DNA of 64,000 nucleotides from Legionella septentrionalis (lineage in GTDB: Bacteria > Pseudomonadota > Gammaproteobacteria > Legionellales > Legionellaceae). Location: positions 1 through 64,000 of the forward strand of contig NZ_RZGS01000003.1 of the NCBI RefSeq assembly GCF_003989745.1, written 5' to 3'. Position 1 is the stretch's first letter. Every line of letters begins with the position of its first letter. A program made the translations under genes and the position numbers. The notes below the pieces were generated by a model. It worked only from the letters and a program-made list of their open reading frames with translations, was not told the DNA's origin and made no database searches. This document shows positions 27,850-37,913 of the stretch, piece after piece.

Positions 27850-29454
27850 TTACATTCTAAATACGCCAAAATGAGTTTTCTCAATAGGAGCATTAAGAGC
27901 GGCTGACAAGCTCAATCCCAAAATTTTACGGGTATCGACCGGTGCAATAACCCCATCATCCCACAGTCTGGCACTGGCGTAATAAGGATTTCCTTGAGTT
28001 TCATATTGTTCGCGAAGGGCTGCTTTGAATTGTTCTTCTTCAGCAGCCGGCCATGCAATTCCTTGTTTTGCATATTTATCACGATTGACTTGAGCAAGGA
28101 CATGGGCCGCTTGTTCGCCTCCCATCACGGAGATGCGTGCATTTGGCCAAGACCATAAAAAGCGTGGATTGTAGGCGCGTCCGCACATGGCGTAATTTCC
28201 TGCGCCAAAGCTTCCCCCTACAATCACGGTGAATTTGGGCACTTGCGCGTTTGCAACAGCAGTAACCATTTTTGCCCCATGCTTTGCAATACCCGCTGCT
28301 TCGTATTTGCTGCCTACCATGAAACCGGTAATATTTTGCAAGAACAGTAATGGAATTTTCCTAAGGCAACAAAGTTCAATAAAATGCGCGCCTTTTAATG
28401 CGCTTTCACCGAATAAAATGCCGTTATTGGCAAGGATGCCGATGGGGAAACCATACAAATTGGCGAAGCCGCACACCAGACTGGTTCCATACAAAGCCTT
28501 GAATTCCTCAAATTCCGATGCATCAACAATCCTTGCAATGATTTCCCGCATGTCGAAAGGCTTGCGTGAATCGGTTGGAATAATGCCATTTAATTCAGCC
28601 ACATCGTAGAGGGGTTCACGGCTGGCAATCGTCACCAGTGCTTCAGGCTTGCGGCGGTTAAGCTGTCTTACTATGCCTCTTGCCAAATGCAAAGCATGCT
28701 CGTCATTTTCGGCATAATAATCAGCGACCCCGGATTGCCGGCAGTGTACATCGGCTCCGCCTAATTCTTCGGCGCTGATTACTTCGCCAGTAGCGGCTCT
28801 CACTAAAGGTGGGCCGCCTAAAAAAATAGTCGCTTGATTTTTTACCATAATGGATTCGTCCGCCATGGCAGGCACATAAGCGCCGCCAGCTGTACAAGAC
28901 CCCATGACCACGGCAATTTGCGGGATATTTTGCGAAGACATGGTGGCTTGATTATAAAATATGCGTCCGAAATGATCCCTATCGGGAAATACTTCATCTT
29001 GTCGAGGTAAAAAAGCGCCTCCGGAATCTACTAGATAAATGCAAGGTAAATGGTTGATTTGCGCAATTTCTTGGGCACGTAAATGCTTTTTAACCGTAAG
29101 AGGATAATAAGTGCCGCCTTTAACTGTGGCATCATTTATGACAATCATGCACTCTTGATTTTCAATGCGCCCAATTCCTGTAATCAGACCCGCAGCAGGC
29201 ACGTTGTCTTCATAAACTTGATAAGCCGCGAGCTGAGACAATTCAAGAAACGGGCTGCCTGGATCAAGCAGCTGTTGCAAACGTTCTCTTGGGAGTAATT
29301 TCCCATGCTGTAAGTGACGTGTGCGTGCTTTTTCATCGCCGCCAAATGCAATTTTTTCTACTGTGGTTTGCAGCTGTCGGACCAATGCCTGCATTGCATC
29401 CTGATTGGCTTTAAACTCGCTGCTTGCCGTGTTAATTTTGCTCGTGATTTTCAT
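27850..29454 (-). CDS. liuB: 3-Methylcrotonyl-CoA carboxylase beta subunit
   Basis: Carboxyltransferase subunit that moves the carboxyl group from biotin to 3-methylcrotonyl-CoA. Crotonase-like N- and C-terminal domains are present, with acyl-CoA-binding motifs [34 protein letters not shown], and the CoA/biotin glycine pairs in [21 protein letters not shown] chose the ATG at 29454 (534 residues); an ATG 12 bp upstream overlaps the preceding gene's end. Together with liuD it forms the complete enzyme. Confidence 0.94.
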   Translation of the reverse strand: MKITSKINTASSEFKANQDAMQALVRQLQTTVEKIAFGGDEKARTRHLQHGKLLPRERLQQLLDPGSPFLELSQLAAYQVYEDNVPAAGLITGIGRIENQECMIVINDATVKGGTYYPLTVKKHLRAQEIAQINHLPCIYLVDSGGAFLPRQDEVFPDRDHFGRIFYNQATMSSQNIPQIAVVMGSCTAGGAYVPAMADESIMVKNQATIFLGGPPLVRAATGEVISAEELGGADVHCRQSGVADYYAENDEHALHLARGIVRQLNRRKPEALVTIASREPLYDVAELNGIIPTDSRKPFDMREIIARIVDASEFEEFKALYGTSLVCGFANLYGFPIGILANNGILFGESALKGAHFIELCCLRKIPLLFLQNITGFMVGSKYEAAGIAKHGAKMVTAVANAQVPKFTVIVGGSFGAGNYAMCGRAYNPRFLWSWPNARISVMGGEQAAHVLAQVNRDKYAKQGIAWPAAEEEQFKAALREQYETQGNPYYASARLWDDGVIAPVDTRKILGLSLSAALNAPIEKTHFGVFRM

Positions 29455-29462
29455 TGGACTTC

Positions 29463-29777
29463 TCAAATAAGAATGTTACTGAGTACGATAATCAGCCATA
29501 AAAGCCATGTAGCCAAAATAAAATAGGGGAGGGATTTTCCTTTAACCAGCCGGTAAATAAATGCGGGCACAGCTACGATGCAAACGGGTATGAATACCAG
29601 CGTAATGATTTCACGGATCATCACGCCAAGCTTGCTTGAGCTAAAGACAGGCATTAGTTTTAAATTCACATAAGTGTAAAACATATCCACATAGACGATT
29701 AACAAGTGGGCATATTTAGCACAAGCAACGAGCAAGATGCTAAACAAAAGATAAAGAGCGCTTTGTTTAAGTAACAT
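29463..29777 (-). CDS. Small four-helix membrane protein in the liu operon
   Basis: A 104-residue hydrophobic protein with three or four membrane segments (about 7-25, 43-62 and 82-103) and a basic loop [10 protein letters not shown] do not recognise a family. The start at 29777 is set by AAGGAAG; a longer frame exists upstream but would cross a hairpin. It sits between atoB and liuB, an unusual place for a membrane protein in this catabolic operon. It could aid substrate entry or be a lineage-specific insertion; nothing in the sequence decides. Confidence 0.7.
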   Translation of the reverse strand: MLLKQSALYLLFSILLVACAKYAHLLIVYVDMFYTYVNLKLMPVFSSSKLGVMIREIITLVFIPVCIVAVPAFIYRLVKGKSLPYFILATWLLWLIIVLSNILI

Positions 29778-29804
29778 AAACTTCCTTGACAAGCTGGGTG
29801 TTAT

Positions 29805-29831
29805 GCCCGGATAACGCGAAGCGTATCCGGC
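29805..29831. repeat. REP-like GC-rich hairpin inside the liu operon
   Basis: An imperfect stem-loop (GCCCGGATAACGC with GCGTATCCGGC) lies between atoB and the small membrane gene. Its sequence resembles enterobacterial REP palindromes. On the plus strand it is followed by TTTT. In the transcript it could be a stabilising or processing hairpin. Confidence 0.5.
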
Positions 29832-29870
29832 TTTTAATTGCTGCCTGGCGCGAGCCATGCCGCAATTTTA

Positions 29871-31055
29871 TCATATTAATTCAATGGCTATGGCAGTTGC
29901 TTCGCCGCCGCCAATACAAAGAGCTGCCACACCCCGACGTTTTTGTTGTTGTTTTAAGGCATGGATTAAGGTAACCAGAATGCGTGCGCCGGAAGCGCCA
30001 ATAGGATGCCCTAAAGCGCAGGCGCCGCCATGAATGTTTACTTTTGCAGCATCCAATTCCAAATCTTTAATGGCAGCCATGGCAACTACAGCAAACGCTT
30101 CATTGATTTCATACAAATCCACTTCGTGTGCCTGCCAATTTATTTTATTTAATAAATTCCGTATAGCGATAACGGGTGCGGTAGTAAACCAGGCAGGTTC
30201 TTGTGCATGCGTCGTATGGCCTATGATCCTTGCCATGGGGTTTATGCCTCGTTGCTCGGCCCATGCGGTGCTTGTTAAAATTAAGCTGGCTGCTCCGTCT
30301 GAAATGGAACTGGAGTTGGCGGCCGTCACGGTACCGTCTGCTTGAAATGCCGGGCGTAAATTAGGGATTTTTGCAATTTTTTGCGCATCAGGCCCTTCAT
30401 CGCGGTTTACGGTCAATGTTTCTTTCCGGCCGCTGCTGGTAACGGGAGTTATTTCCTCGCGAAAGCTGCCGTCTTCTTCTGCCTGTAAAGCAAGCGTCAT
30501 GGAGCGGATAGCATAAGCATCTTGCTCTTCGCGCGAAAAATTATATTTTTTAGCTGTGGCTTCGGCAAAATACCCCATAAGCTTGCCGCGATCATAAGCA
30601 TCCTCAAGCCCGTCCAAGAACATGTGATCTTTTAATTCGCCATGGCCCAGGCGGTAACCGGCACGTGCTTTAGTAAGCAAATAAGGTGCATTACTCATGC
30701 TTTCCATGCCGCCTGCCAAGATGACATTAGCGGAGCCCGCCTTAATGGCATCGTGAGCCATCATCACCGCTTTCATGCCTGAGCCGCACATTTTATTGAT
30801 GGTTGTCGCACCCTTGGAGTCAGGGATGCCGGCAAGTTTTGCTGCTTGGCGTGCAGGTGCCTGGCCGATGCCGGCTTGTAAAACACAACCGCTTAATACT
30901 TCGTCAATTTCAGACGGCTGGACGCCAGCTTCTTGCAATACGGCGCGATGGGCTGGTGCAGCCAATTCAGGAGCAGAAAGTGAAGATAAACTGCCTAACA
31001 TATTGCCCATAGGGGTGCGTTTGGCTGCAACAATAACAATATCATCCTGTTTCAT
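29871..31055 (-). CDS. atoB: Acetyl-CoA C-acetyltransferase (thiolase)
   Basis: Thiolase that cleaves acetoacetyl-CoA to two acetyl-CoA, or runs in reverse. The nucleophilic cysteine is in [15 protein letters not shown] (about residue 89). The second-site motifs are [27 protein letters not shown] and [15 protein letters not shown]. The 394 residues are normal. The expected catalytic cysteine of the last motif (CIGGG) is present. It follows liuA by 12 bp, linking leucine breakdown to acetyl-CoA. Confidence 0.94.
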   Translation of the reverse strand: MKQDDIVIVAAKRTPMGNMLGSLSSLSAPELAAPAHRAVLQEAGVQPSEIDEVLSGCVLQAGIGQAPARQAAKLAGIPDSKGATTINKMCGSGMKAVMMAHDAIKAGSANVILAGGMESMSNAPYLLTKARAGYRLGHGELKDHMFLDGLEDAYDRGKLMGYFAEATAKKYNFSREEQDAYAIRSMTLALQAEEDGSFREEITPVTSSGRKETLTVNRDEGPDAQKIAKIPNLRPAFQADGTVTAANSSSISDGAASLILTSTAWAEQRGINPMARIIGHTTHAQEPAWFTTAPVIAIRNLLNKINWQAHEVDLYEINEAFAVVAMAAIKDLELDAAKVNIHGGACALGHPIGASGARILVTLIHALKQQQKRRGVAALCIGGGEATAIAIELI

Positions 31056-31067
31056 GTGAGAATCCTA

Positions 31068-32231
31068 TTAATTTTTTGTGTCGTTAAATAATTCACGCCC
31101 AATTAACATGCGCCTGATTTCCGAAGTGCCGGCACCGATTTCATATAATTTTGCATCACGCAACAATCGTCCGGTCGGGTATTCATTGATGTAACCGTTT
31201 CCACCCAGGATCTGAATGGCTTGCAGAGCCATTTGCGTTGCATTTTCTGCAGTATATAAGATGATGCTTGCCGCATCTTTCCGGCTTACCTTGCCTTGAT
31301 CGCAAGCGCGGGCAACAGCATAAAGATAAGCGCGGGAAGCATTTAAATCCGTATACATATCAGCCAGTTTGCCCTGGATGAATTGAAACTCTCCTATGGC
31401 TTGATTAAATTGGCGACGTTCATGCACATAGGGAAGTACTACGTCTAAGCATGCTTGCATAATGCCTACCGGACCTGCTGCCAGAATAGTACGCTCATAA
31501 TCCAGGCCACTCATTAATACTTTTACACCTTGGTTCAACTCGCCAAGTAAATTTTCCGCAGGTACTTCACAATCCTCAAAGACCAATTCACAAGTATTTG
31601 AACCACGCATACCGAGTTTGTCGAGTTTCTGGGCAGTACGAAAACCTGCAAACCCTTTTTCAATAATAAAAGCGCTTATCCCTTTGCTGCCTGCTTGCTT
31701 GTCGGTTTTGGCGTATACCACGAGAACATCAGCGTCTGGACCATTGGTGATCCACATTTTTGTGCCATTGAGGATGAAAAAATCACCGCGCTTTTGCGCG
31801 TTTAACTGCATGCTAACCACATCGGAGCCTGCATTAGATTCGCTCATGGCAAGTGCGCCAATGTGTTCCCCACTAATGAGTTTAGGTAAATAACGGCGTT
31901 TCTGCCAGTCATTGCCATTGAGATAAATCTGGTTCACGCACAAGTTGGAATGTGCGCCATAGCTCAAGCCTACGGAAGCGGAAGCACGCGAAATTTCTTC
32001 CATTGCAATGACATGCGCAAGATATCCCATGTTTGCGCCACCGTATGCTTCGCTAACCGTGATGCCCAGCAAGCCCATGTCACCTAATTTTTTCCATAAA
32101 TGATTTGGAAAAGCATTATCTACATCAATTTGGGCAGCCAAGGGGGCTATTTCATGACGTGCAAATTGCTTTACACTGTCACGCAATAAGTCATACGTTT
32201 CACCAAGACAATGTTGTAGACCGAGATGCAT
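31068..32231 (-). CDS. liuA: Isovaleryl-CoA dehydrogenase
   Basis: FAD-dependent acyl-CoA dehydrogenase that turns isovaleryl-CoA into 3-methylcrotonyl-CoA. Signatures [17 protein letters not shown] and [22 protein letters not shown] are present. The catalytic glutamate of isovaleryl-type enzymes lies in the helix-G region ([17 protein letters not shown]). The 387 residues match the family. It is the first gene of the liu operon and is preceded by a good promoter. The regulator LiuR is not in the window. Confidence 0.95.
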   Translation of the reverse strand: MHLGLQHCLGETYDLLRDSVKQFARHEIAPLAAQIDVDNAFPNHLWKKLGDMGLLGITVSEAYGGANMGYLAHVIAMEEISRASASVGLSYGAHSNLCVNQIYLNGNDWQKRRYLPKLISGEHIGALAMSESNAGSDVVSMQLNAQKRGDFFILNGTKMWITNGPDADVLVVYAKTDKQAGSKGISAFIIEKGFAGFRTAQKLDKLGMRGSNTCELVFEDCEVPAENLLGELNQGVKVLMSGLDYERTILAAGPVGIMQACLDVVLPYVHERRQFNQAIGEFQFIQGKLADMYTDLNASRAYLYAVARACDQGKVSRKDAASIILYTAENATQMALQAIQILGGNGYINEYPTGRLLRDAKLYEIGAGTSEIRRMLIGRELFNDTKN

Positions 32232-32244
32232 AGACGACTTCCTG

Positions 32245-32273
32245 TTGCTCAGACAAATACGTTAGACTATACC
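32245..32273 (+). promoter_or_regulatory. Promoter of the methyltransferase-like gene
   Basis: TTGCTC, 17 bp, then TATACC. The -10 overlaps that of the opposite liuA promoter, so the two RNA polymerases cannot bind together. Confidence 0.45.
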
Positions 32274-32294
32274 TCTCATAGTTGCAGTTGTGAA
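32266..32294 (-). promoter_or_regulatory. liuA: Promoter of the liu operon
   Basis: On the minus strand TTCACA is followed after 17 bp by TATAGT; each matches consensus at five of six bases. Transcription would begin about 28 bp before the liuA start. Confidence 0.6.
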
Positions 32295-32311
32295 GATATG
32301 GAGAATACCTG

Positions 32312-32998
32312 ATGCGTGAACTGGTTTTATGGGGACACCATGTGGATGAATATCGGGAGATGTTTAATTTAACTGCGGCAGATTTTAATTCCCGCATACT
32401 GGAATATGGTTGTGGTCCTAGCGCAATCAATGCAGAATTGCATGAAGTGACACACCATATAATCAGCTGTGATCCTTTGTTTACGTTGGACAAAGCCACT
32501 CTCTCAACCAAAGCTTCCCTTATTTTTGAAGACGTAATTTCTAAAATAAGTATGGAAAAAGAGAAATTTGATTTTAGCCGATATGGAGATTTGCAAGGCT
32601 TGATCCGTAAACGCAGGCAAGGTATGCAAGAATTTTTTAGGGATTATGAGCGTGGTCGTACAGAAAAACGTTATTTACCCGTTCATGACTACCATTTGCC
32701 TTTTGCCGATTTCTCTTTTGATTTTGCATTGAGTTCCAACTATTTATTTGCTGATTTGGAAGAACAAGACGTCGAATTTCATCTGCGTATTTTGCGTGAA
32801 TTGGCAAGAGTTGCCAAAGAAGTACGGGTCTTTCCCTTGATCGACAGGCAGGGACAACCTTCTTCTTTCCTTGGTCCGGTTCTTTTGGGGTTGCAGAAAG
32901 ACAATTATGGTGTGGAAGTTTGTGAAGTGCCTTACCGGTTGCAACGGCAAGGCAATGCCATGTTGCGCGTTTGGGCACAACAATGCCCGGTTGAATAA
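32312..32998 (+). CDS. SAM-dependent methyltransferase-like protein
   Basis: A 228-residue protein with a Rossmann-type SAM site: motif [17 protein letters not shown] near residue 31, an acidic strand IISCDPLF, and a later [18 protein letters not shown] region of the Methyltransf_11 kind. No targeting signal is visible. The substrate is unknown. The glycine-rich motif is EYGCGPS rather than the usual DxGCGxG, and part of the active region may be shortened. It is divergent from the liu operon and 53 bp upstream of pyrD. Confidence 0.75.
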   Translation: MRELVLWGHHVDEYREMFNLTAADFNSRILEYGCGPSAINAELHEVTHHIISCDPLFTLDKATLSTKASLIFEDVISKISMEKEKFDFSRYGDLQGLIRKRRQGMQEFFRDYERGRTEKRYLPVHDYHLPFADFSFDFALSSNYLFADLEEQDVEFHLRILRELARVAKEVRVFPLIDRQGQPSSFLGPVLLGLQKDNYGVEVCEVPYRLQRQGNAMLRVWAQQCPVE

Positions 32999-33051
32999 TA
33001 GCAAGCAATCTTTGGGTTTGCCAATATTCTCCCTCACTGTTTAAGGTTTTT

Positions 33052-34047
33052 ATGTATTCATTACTTAAGCATTTGTTATTTTGCCTGGAACCTGAGAGGG
33101 CACACCGCGTTGCGCTTTCTCTATTGCATTATTCTCCTGCGGCTTTCTTTCCAAAGCCTTTGCAAAAACCGGTTGAAGTATTGGGTTTGTCGTTTCCCCA
33201 CCCGCTTGGTTTAGCTGCAGGTTTTGACAAAAATGGGGAGCATTTGGCTGCATTAGCTAAATTAGGCTTTTCGTTCATCGAAGTGGGTACTGTGACGCCC
33301 AAACCGCAGCCGGGAAATCCTAAACCCCGCTTGTTTCGTTTGCCTAAAGCGCAAGCATTGATTAACCGCATGGGTTTTAATAATGGTGGAGTTGATGCGC
33401 TGGTAGAGAATATAAAAAAAACCAGTTATCAGGGAATTTTGGGCATTAACCTTGGCAAAAATAAAGATACGCCGCTTGCGCAGGCAGCAGATGATTATTT
33501 ATACGGTTTACGTAAAGTTTATGCGCATGCTTCTTATGTGACCGTCAATATTTCATCGCCCAATACTCCGGATTTACGCCAGTTGCAGCAAGGCATTTAT
33601 TTCAATCAGCTGATAAGTGCTCTTCGAGAGGAACAATTGTATTTAGCGGATTTGCATCAGCGTTATGTCCCTTTGCTGATTAAATTGTCGCCTGATGAAA
33701 CAGATGAAGAATTAAAAACAATGGCTGATGCGATTGTTTCCTGTGGGATAGACGGTATCATCGCCACGAATACGACCTGCACACGTGAAGCGGTTAAACA
33801 TTTACCGCATGCTGAAGAAAGCGGCGGTTTGAGCGGATGTCCGCTGGCTAAGCGCTCTACTGAATGTCTGCGCGTGTTAAAACAAATCGTAGGGGATGAA
33901 GTCACCTTAATTGCCGCAGGGGGTATTGATTCAGCCGAAGTGGCGCAAGAAAAACTTGCAGCCGGGGCGTCATTATTGCAAATTTATACAGGATTAATCT
34001 ATCAAGGGCCGCGTTTGATTAAGAGCATAGTCGACACCATCGATTGA
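33052..34047 (+). CDS. pyrD: Dihydroorotate dehydrogenase (class 2, quinone-dependent)
   Basis: Membrane-associated flavoenzyme that oxidises dihydroorotate to orotate in pyrimidine synthesis, passing electrons to quinone. The class 2 N-terminal helices ([19 protein letters not shown]) mediate the membrane contact. Motifs are [49 protein letters not shown] (with the class 2 serine region) and [11 protein letters not shown]. The 331 residues match. It is separate from other pyr genes. Confidence 0.97.
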   Translation: MYSLLKHLLFCLEPERAHRVALSLLHYSPAAFFPKPLQKPVEVLGLSFPHPLGLAAGFDKNGEHLAALAKLGFSFIEVGTVTPKPQPGNPKPRLFRLPKAQALINRMGFNNGGVDALVENIKKTSYQGILGINLGKNKDTPLAQAADDYLYGLRKVYAHASYVTVNISSPNTPDLRQLQQGIYFNQLISALREEQLYLADLHQRYVPLLIKLSPDETDEELKTMADAIVSCGIDGIIATNTTCTREAVKHLPHAEESGGLSGCPLAKRSTECLRVLKQIVGDEVTLIAAGGIDSAEVAQEKLAAGASLLQIYTGLIYQGPRLIKSIVDTID

Positions 34048-34084
34048 TTAGTTCGTGCGCTTGCTAACCCTACTATGGGCCGTT

Positions 34085-34927
34085 ATGAATACACTTAAAA
34101 TAGGAATTATTTGTCTTTCACTGTCTTATGCCTGCAATCTTTATGCTGCAGAAAAATGGCCGGAAATACTTTTGTACAAGGATAAGCCGGTTGATTCCTT
34201 ATGCCTTTTTGAAGGAAACGAGGAAGCAGAAGGGGAAGTGAGTTTAGCGAAATGCGGACTTCATGCAGAAGCTGCGCGGAAAAAAACTGGAGAAAATCCG
34301 GATCTTATTCAGCAAGGATATGCTGGCTATGATTATACGTGGGAAGTAGAAGATGCAGATACGCAAGGGTATAGCTATTACAAGCCTTTTGCCATGACTG
34401 GGAATGCCGCCGTTGTTTTAACCAGAAACAACAGTGGCGGTACCGGCCAGTTTTCATCGTTAATTTTGGTAGCGCGGAATGCAGATCGGCTTAAAATTAC
34501 TGCTTTTGCTGGCGGAGATCGCTGTAACAATGGCATTACCGATATGAAGCTTGAGCAGGACGCACAAGGTAACTCATATTTAGTATACGGGGTTAATTTA
34601 ACAGCATTTGATTTCTTGGATTTGGCCAACGATAATCCACATCACCTAGAAGCTTATGCGGATTTGGATGCTTGCGCGGCTTGCTGCAAAGCAAGTGCCA
34701 TCATGCAGCGCAGTTTGGATGAGAATTTTGCCAAGGAAAAGTTGTTATACGTTGATTTGTCTTCGTATGCTGCCAATGCAGAGGAAGCTTCATCCGACAT
34801 AAAATATCAGGCTTGTTTTGACAGCTTGTTTAACGAATATGTGAAGAAAAATAATTCTCGATTGAATCCGCAAGCCCTGGCCCAATTCACGCAGCGGTTT
34901 AATACGCAATGCGTGTCAAAAAAATAA
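34085..34927 (+). CDS. Unrecognised secreted, cysteine-rich protein
   Basis: No family is recognised. The 280-residue protein has a signal peptide (LKIGIICLSLSYACNLYA) and then a soluble domain with about nine cysteines, including ACAACC near residue 200, which suggests disulfides. I used the ATG at 34085; a GTG 30 bp upstream is also possible. It follows pyrD by 37 bp and is convergent with umuC. It may be a periplasmic or type II secreted protein. Confidence 0.72.
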   Translation: MNTLKIGIICLSLSYACNLYAAEKWPEILLYKDKPVDSLCLFEGNEEAEGEVSLAKCGLHAEAARKKTGENPDLIQQGYAGYDYTWEVEDADTQGYSYYKPFAMTGNAAVVLTRNNSGGTGQFSSLILVARNADRLKITAFAGGDRCNNGITDMKLEQDAQGNSYLVYGVNLTAFDFLDLANDNPHHLEAYADLDACAACCKASAIMQRSLDENFAKEKLLYVDLSSYAANAEEASSDIKYQACFDSLFNEYVKKNNSRLNPQALAQFTQRFNTQCVSKK

Positions 34928-34935
34928 TTCGGTTT

Positions 34936-34964
34936 GTTGCTGCAAAACTTAGGTATTCAGCAAC
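34936..34964. terminator. Hairpin between convergent genes
   Basis: A 7-bp stem (GTTGCTG with CAGCAAC) with a 15-base loop spans the end of umuC. There is no T-tract. It could slow transcription in both directions. Confidence 0.3.
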
Positions 34965-36213
34965 GCACCAGAGGCAGTTCAGACCATTGCGTCGTATAGT
35001 TTGGAGACTTTAATTGCTTTAATGCTGCCCAAGGTTGCTGACAGCCCTCGGCAGCGAGATGGATGGTTTGCCGCCCAAATTTGGCATTAATCTTATCCAT
35101 CAAACCCATAAATTGTTCTGTTTTTTCTCTTTCTTTTGCAGAGGCTGATAAAAATAAATCCAACTGCGAGGTTTCTCTAGCCACCAAATCGCCCAAACGG
35201 ATCCCTACTTTTTTGTATTGGATCCCATTGCGGTGTATTTTTTGCAAAGCCAGTTTCGCATAATGGGTGATTTGCCGCAAATCGTCGGTAGGGGCGGCCA
35301 GCTTCATCTCTATCCAATTATCATATTGTTCTAAATCGTTACGGAAGCGATTGGAATAAACAAAAACAGTCACATGCTGTGCCAATAAGCGGTGTTCACG
35401 TAATTTCTCACAGCTTCTTCTGCAATGGAAACTAACTGCCTGCGCTATTACTTCATACTCTGCTTGCATAACCCCAAAAGAGCGTGACGAAATAATGCTA
35501 TGCTGGGACTCTTTCACTGTGAGATTCGCACAACGGGTGCCATTTAATTCCATAACCGTGCGTTGCAACATGACCGTAAATAAATTTTTCATATGATGCG
35601 GATTAGCTTCTGCCAAATCCATGGCTGTATAAATTCCTTGCTCAGTCAGTTTCTTATGAAGTTTGCGGCCTACTCCCCAGATGTCACCGACGGAGATTTT
35701 TTGCAGCCATTGTCTTTGTTGATTGATATTAAACACCGGGATTTTAAGTTTACTTTTGGCAATGTAGTTGGCTGTTTTTGCTAGTGTTTTGCTGGCCCCT
35801 ATGCCGATGGATGTAGGAATGCCAGTGCAGCGCAAAATAGTTTTTTGTAAAGTGGAGCAAAAAATTTCCAGCTCGTTTTCGGGTAAACTGCTTAAATCCA
35901 AAAAAGCTTCGTCAATGGAGTAGATTTCAACATGCGGCCAATGAGCTTCGATTACGCTCATTACCCGCTGTGATATATCGCCATAGAGCGTAAAATTTGA
36001 AGAAAATATTTGTACATTATGTTGTTTGCATAAAGTTTTAACTTTGAAAAAAGGTATTCCCATGCCAATGCCCAAGTCTTTGGCTTCATTGGAGCGCGCA
36101 ATGACACAACCATCATTACTCGATAACACCACAATCGGGTGGTTTCTTAAATCTGGGCGAAACAATCGCTCGCAAGAAGCATAGAAATTATTGCAGTCGA
36201 GCAAAGCGAACAT
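34957..36213 (-). CDS. umuC: DNA polymerase V catalytic subunit-like protein UmuC
   Basis: Y-family translesion polymerase of 418 residues. The catalytic start MFALLDCNNFYASCERLFRPDL and the metal-binding YSIDEAFLDLSSL are intact. The thumb motif IPTSIGIGASKTLAKTANYIAK and the DinP/UmuC helix-hairpin (VGDIWGVGRKLHKKLTEQGI) are present. The extended C-terminal DUF4113-like tail typical of UmuC is seen (QWSELPLVRC end). It overlaps the umuD stop by 1 bp; both genes form one operon. Confidence 0.95.
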   Translation of the reverse strand: MFALLDCNNFYASCERLFRPDLRNHPIVVLSSNDGCVIARSNEAKDLGIGMGIPFFKVKTLCKQHNVQIFSSNFTLYGDISQRVMSVIEAHWPHVEIYSIDEAFLDLSSLPENELEIFCSTLQKTILRCTGIPTSIGIGASKTLAKTANYIAKSKLKIPVFNINQQRQWLQKISVGDIWGVGRKLHKKLTEQGIYTAMDLAEANPHHMKNLFTVMLQRTVMELNGTRCANLTVKESQHSIISSRSFGVMQAEYEVIAQAVSFHCRRSCEKLREHRLLAQHVTVFVYSNRFRNDLEQYDNWIEMKLAAPTDDLRQITHYAKLALQKIHRNGIQYKKVGIRLGDLVARETSQLDLFLSASAKEREKTEQFMGLMDKINAKFGRQTIHLAAEGCQQPWAALKQLKSPNYTTQWSELPLVRC

Positions 36214-36737
36214 TATTTCATCTCATGGATGACAAAAGTGACTACACCCCAAATGATCACGTCTTGTTCGTGCGTGATATCAAGCGCGGGATAATCTGGA
36301 TTCGCCGCAAGCAGTTGCACACGCCCATCCCGCCGTGACAGGCGCTTTACTGTGAGTTCGCCATGGACAGCAGCGATGATAATTTTCCCGTGTGTTGCCT
36401 CCAAACTCTTGTCCACCACGAGAATATCGCCGGGTTGAATTCCTGCATGCATCATGGAGTCACCAGTGGCGCGCACCAGAAAAGTAGCTGCGGGGTGTTG
36501 GATGAGATGTGAGTTTAAATCCAGTTTTCTTTCAATATAATCATCGGCTGGGGAGGGAAAGCCTGCCTGTACTTTGCACCCGTACAACGGTAATTGGTAA
36601 GGATTATCCTGCAAAAGGAGTGTGCGAATTTCTTCCACGCGCGATAAAGGAAGCCGCATTGCTGTCGTCGCTTCCCCATATTTACCCAAACCTTTAGGCC
36701 GCCCGGCGCCCGGCCTTGCCCCGCCGCGTTTACTCAT
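36213..36737 (-). CDS. umuD: UmuD-type S24 protease with extended basic N-terminal arm
   Basis: RecA-stimulated self-cleaving partner of UmuC. The dyad is Ser94 (TGDSMMHAGI) and Lys131 (GELTVKRL). A LexA-like cleavage site Ala58-Gly59 lies in CKVQAGFPSP. The arm before it has 58 residues, against 24 in E. coli UmuD, and begins RGGARPGAGRPKG, a basic glycine-rich stretch followed by a possible ribbon or helix (TTAMRLPLSRVEEIRTLL). That suggests DNA binding, as in the UmuDAb repressor of Acinetobacter. Starts at 36740 or a TTG at 36761 are also possible. Confidence 0.9.
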   Translation of the reverse strand: MSKRGGARPGAGRPKGLGKYGEATTAMRLPLSRVEEIRTLLLQDNPYQLPLYGCKVQAGFPSPADDYIERKLDLNSHLIQHPAATFLVRATGDSMMHAGIQPGDILVVDKSLEATHGKIIIAAVHGELTVKRLSRRDGRVQLLAANPDYPALDITHEQDVIIWGVVTFVIHEMK

Positions 36738-36746
36738 CATAAAAAC

Positions 36747-36768
36747 TTGAAAAATGTACAATTATCAA
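36747..36768. promoter_or_regulatory. 22-bp operator-like palindrome before umuD
   Basis: The plus strand reads TTGAAAAATGT then ACAATTATCAA; 18 of 22 positions agree with its reverse complement. It lies directly after the -10 of umuD (TATAAT on the minus strand, 36770-36775) and so covers the start of transcription. From memory, the Acinetobacter UmuDAb operator is very similar (TTGAAAATGT..TTTTTCAA). Confidence 0.62.
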
Positions 36769-36769
36769 A

Positions 36770-36775
36770 ATTATA
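36770..36775 (-). promoter_or_regulatory. -10 element of umuDC
   Basis: A consensus TATAAT on the minus strand, about 33 bp before the umuD start. The -35 region is weak. The palindrome at 36747-36768 begins one base downstream. Confidence 0.55.
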
Positions 36776-36881
36776 CTCACCTGAGCATGTTTTGTATAGA
36801 AATGTTTTGAATTCCGGCGCAGTTCTTGTAAATCAGAAAAAGATAACTTACTTTGTACATACTGCAAAGCAGGGAGCAGCC

Positions 36882-37913
36882 ATGCGCATATTAGCCAATA
36901 TTGTCCTATTCCTTTTAGCTTCATTCCCGCTGCATGCGAATGACACCGCTTTTGGTGGACAAGGAGCATTGCCTTTTCCGGTTAGTGAAACCGGCATTCG
37001 TATGTTAAGCGAGAAAATTACAATTGTTGGCCACCATTTAAATCAGGAAGGTTGGAAGGGCGAGTGGAATTATACCTGTCATTTTACCTTTCAAAATATG
37101 CTGGATAAGCCCATGCAGATTAAGATGGGTTTTCCTTTTCCAATTTATGATGAATTGAGTGAAGTGGCTATTCCTGAAAAACAAACGCTCCGCAAAGGAG
37201 ATCCGTTGATTTACGGTTTTATTGTCCATGTTAATGACCGTTTGATTCCTGCGGAAAAACAAAAAATTGCCGCAAATGAAGAAAAGGGGTTGTATTATAC
37301 GGATGCTTATCTTTGGAATATGTCATTTTTGCCACGGCAAACAGTTGAAATTACCCATCGCTATAAAACCGGTGCTACGTTTGATGCGCTTGGTTTTCAT
37401 TGGATAACTTACGTTTTAAAAACTGGAGGATTATGGAAAGATGGCAGTATTGGCCATACTGACATAGAAGTCATCCCCAATACTCCAACGCGCTTGTGCA
37501 GTGAGTTGGACTTAAAATCTGCCTACCTTAAACCACTTCCTCCTGGTATAAAAATTATTGCTGAGGGTAAAAATCGAATTTATCGTTGGAATTTAAAAAA
37601 CTTCCGTCCGCAGGAAGACTTAAGGTTATGCCTGCAAACAGGGAAAAACTATGTGCGCTACCAATTACTTTATCCTTTACTGCAGGAAGAAAATGCGATT
37701 TCGCTTAAAAAACTGTCGCGGGCTGAAGTCAATCTTTTAAAAAATACGGTGTATGCTCAGTATGGACGGCCGTTTAAATCGCAAAAGCTGCAATCTTTTT
37801 TTAATAAACAATGGTGGTATGAAATAAATCCGAATTATTCCGATGCGCTGCTTAGCACAGAAGATAAAAAAATTCTTGCCATTTTACAAATACAGCAAGG
37901 CGAAAGCCCATAG
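36882..37913 (+). CDS. DUF4424-like secreted protein
   Basis: A 343-residue protein with a signal peptide ending in PLHA and then NDTAFGGQGALPFPVSETGIRMLSEKI, a start I associate with DUF4424 domain proteins. The rest looks like a beta-rich periplasmic domain (WKGEWNYTCHFTFQNMLDKPMQIKMGFPF). The function is unknown. The ATG at 36882 follows AGGGAG; an ATG 135 bp upstream would add a segment without a signal sequence. It is divergent from umuDC. A CTTTG-N9-CAAAG inverted repeat at about 36851-36869 lies just upstream. Confidence 0.72.
   Translation: MRILANIVLFLLASFPLHANDTAFGGQGALPFPVSETGIRMLSEKITIVGHHLNQEGWKGEWNYTCHFTFQNMLDKPMQIKMGFPFPIYDELSEVAIPEKQTLRKGDPLIYGFIVHVNDRLIPAEKQKIAANEEKGLYYTDAYLWNMSFLPRQTVEITHRYKTGATFDALGFHWITYVLKTGGLWKDGSIGHTDIEVIPNTPTRLCSELDLKSAYLKPLPPGIKIIAEGKNRIYRWNLKNFRPQEDLRLCLQTGKNYVRYQLLYPLLQEENAISLKKLSRAEVNLLKNTVYAQYGRPFKSQKLQSFFNKQWWYEINPNYSDALLSTEDKKILAILQIQQGESP

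Noticed and set aside
30034-31059. Long plus-strand frames over atoB
   Set aside because: They are antisense to a thiolase with all catalytic motifs; composition explains the open reading.
36851-36869. Second copy of the umuD operator upstream of the DUF4424 gene
   Set aside because: It shares TGTACA but is a different inverted repeat (CTTTG-N9-CAAAG), so it does not support a common regulator.
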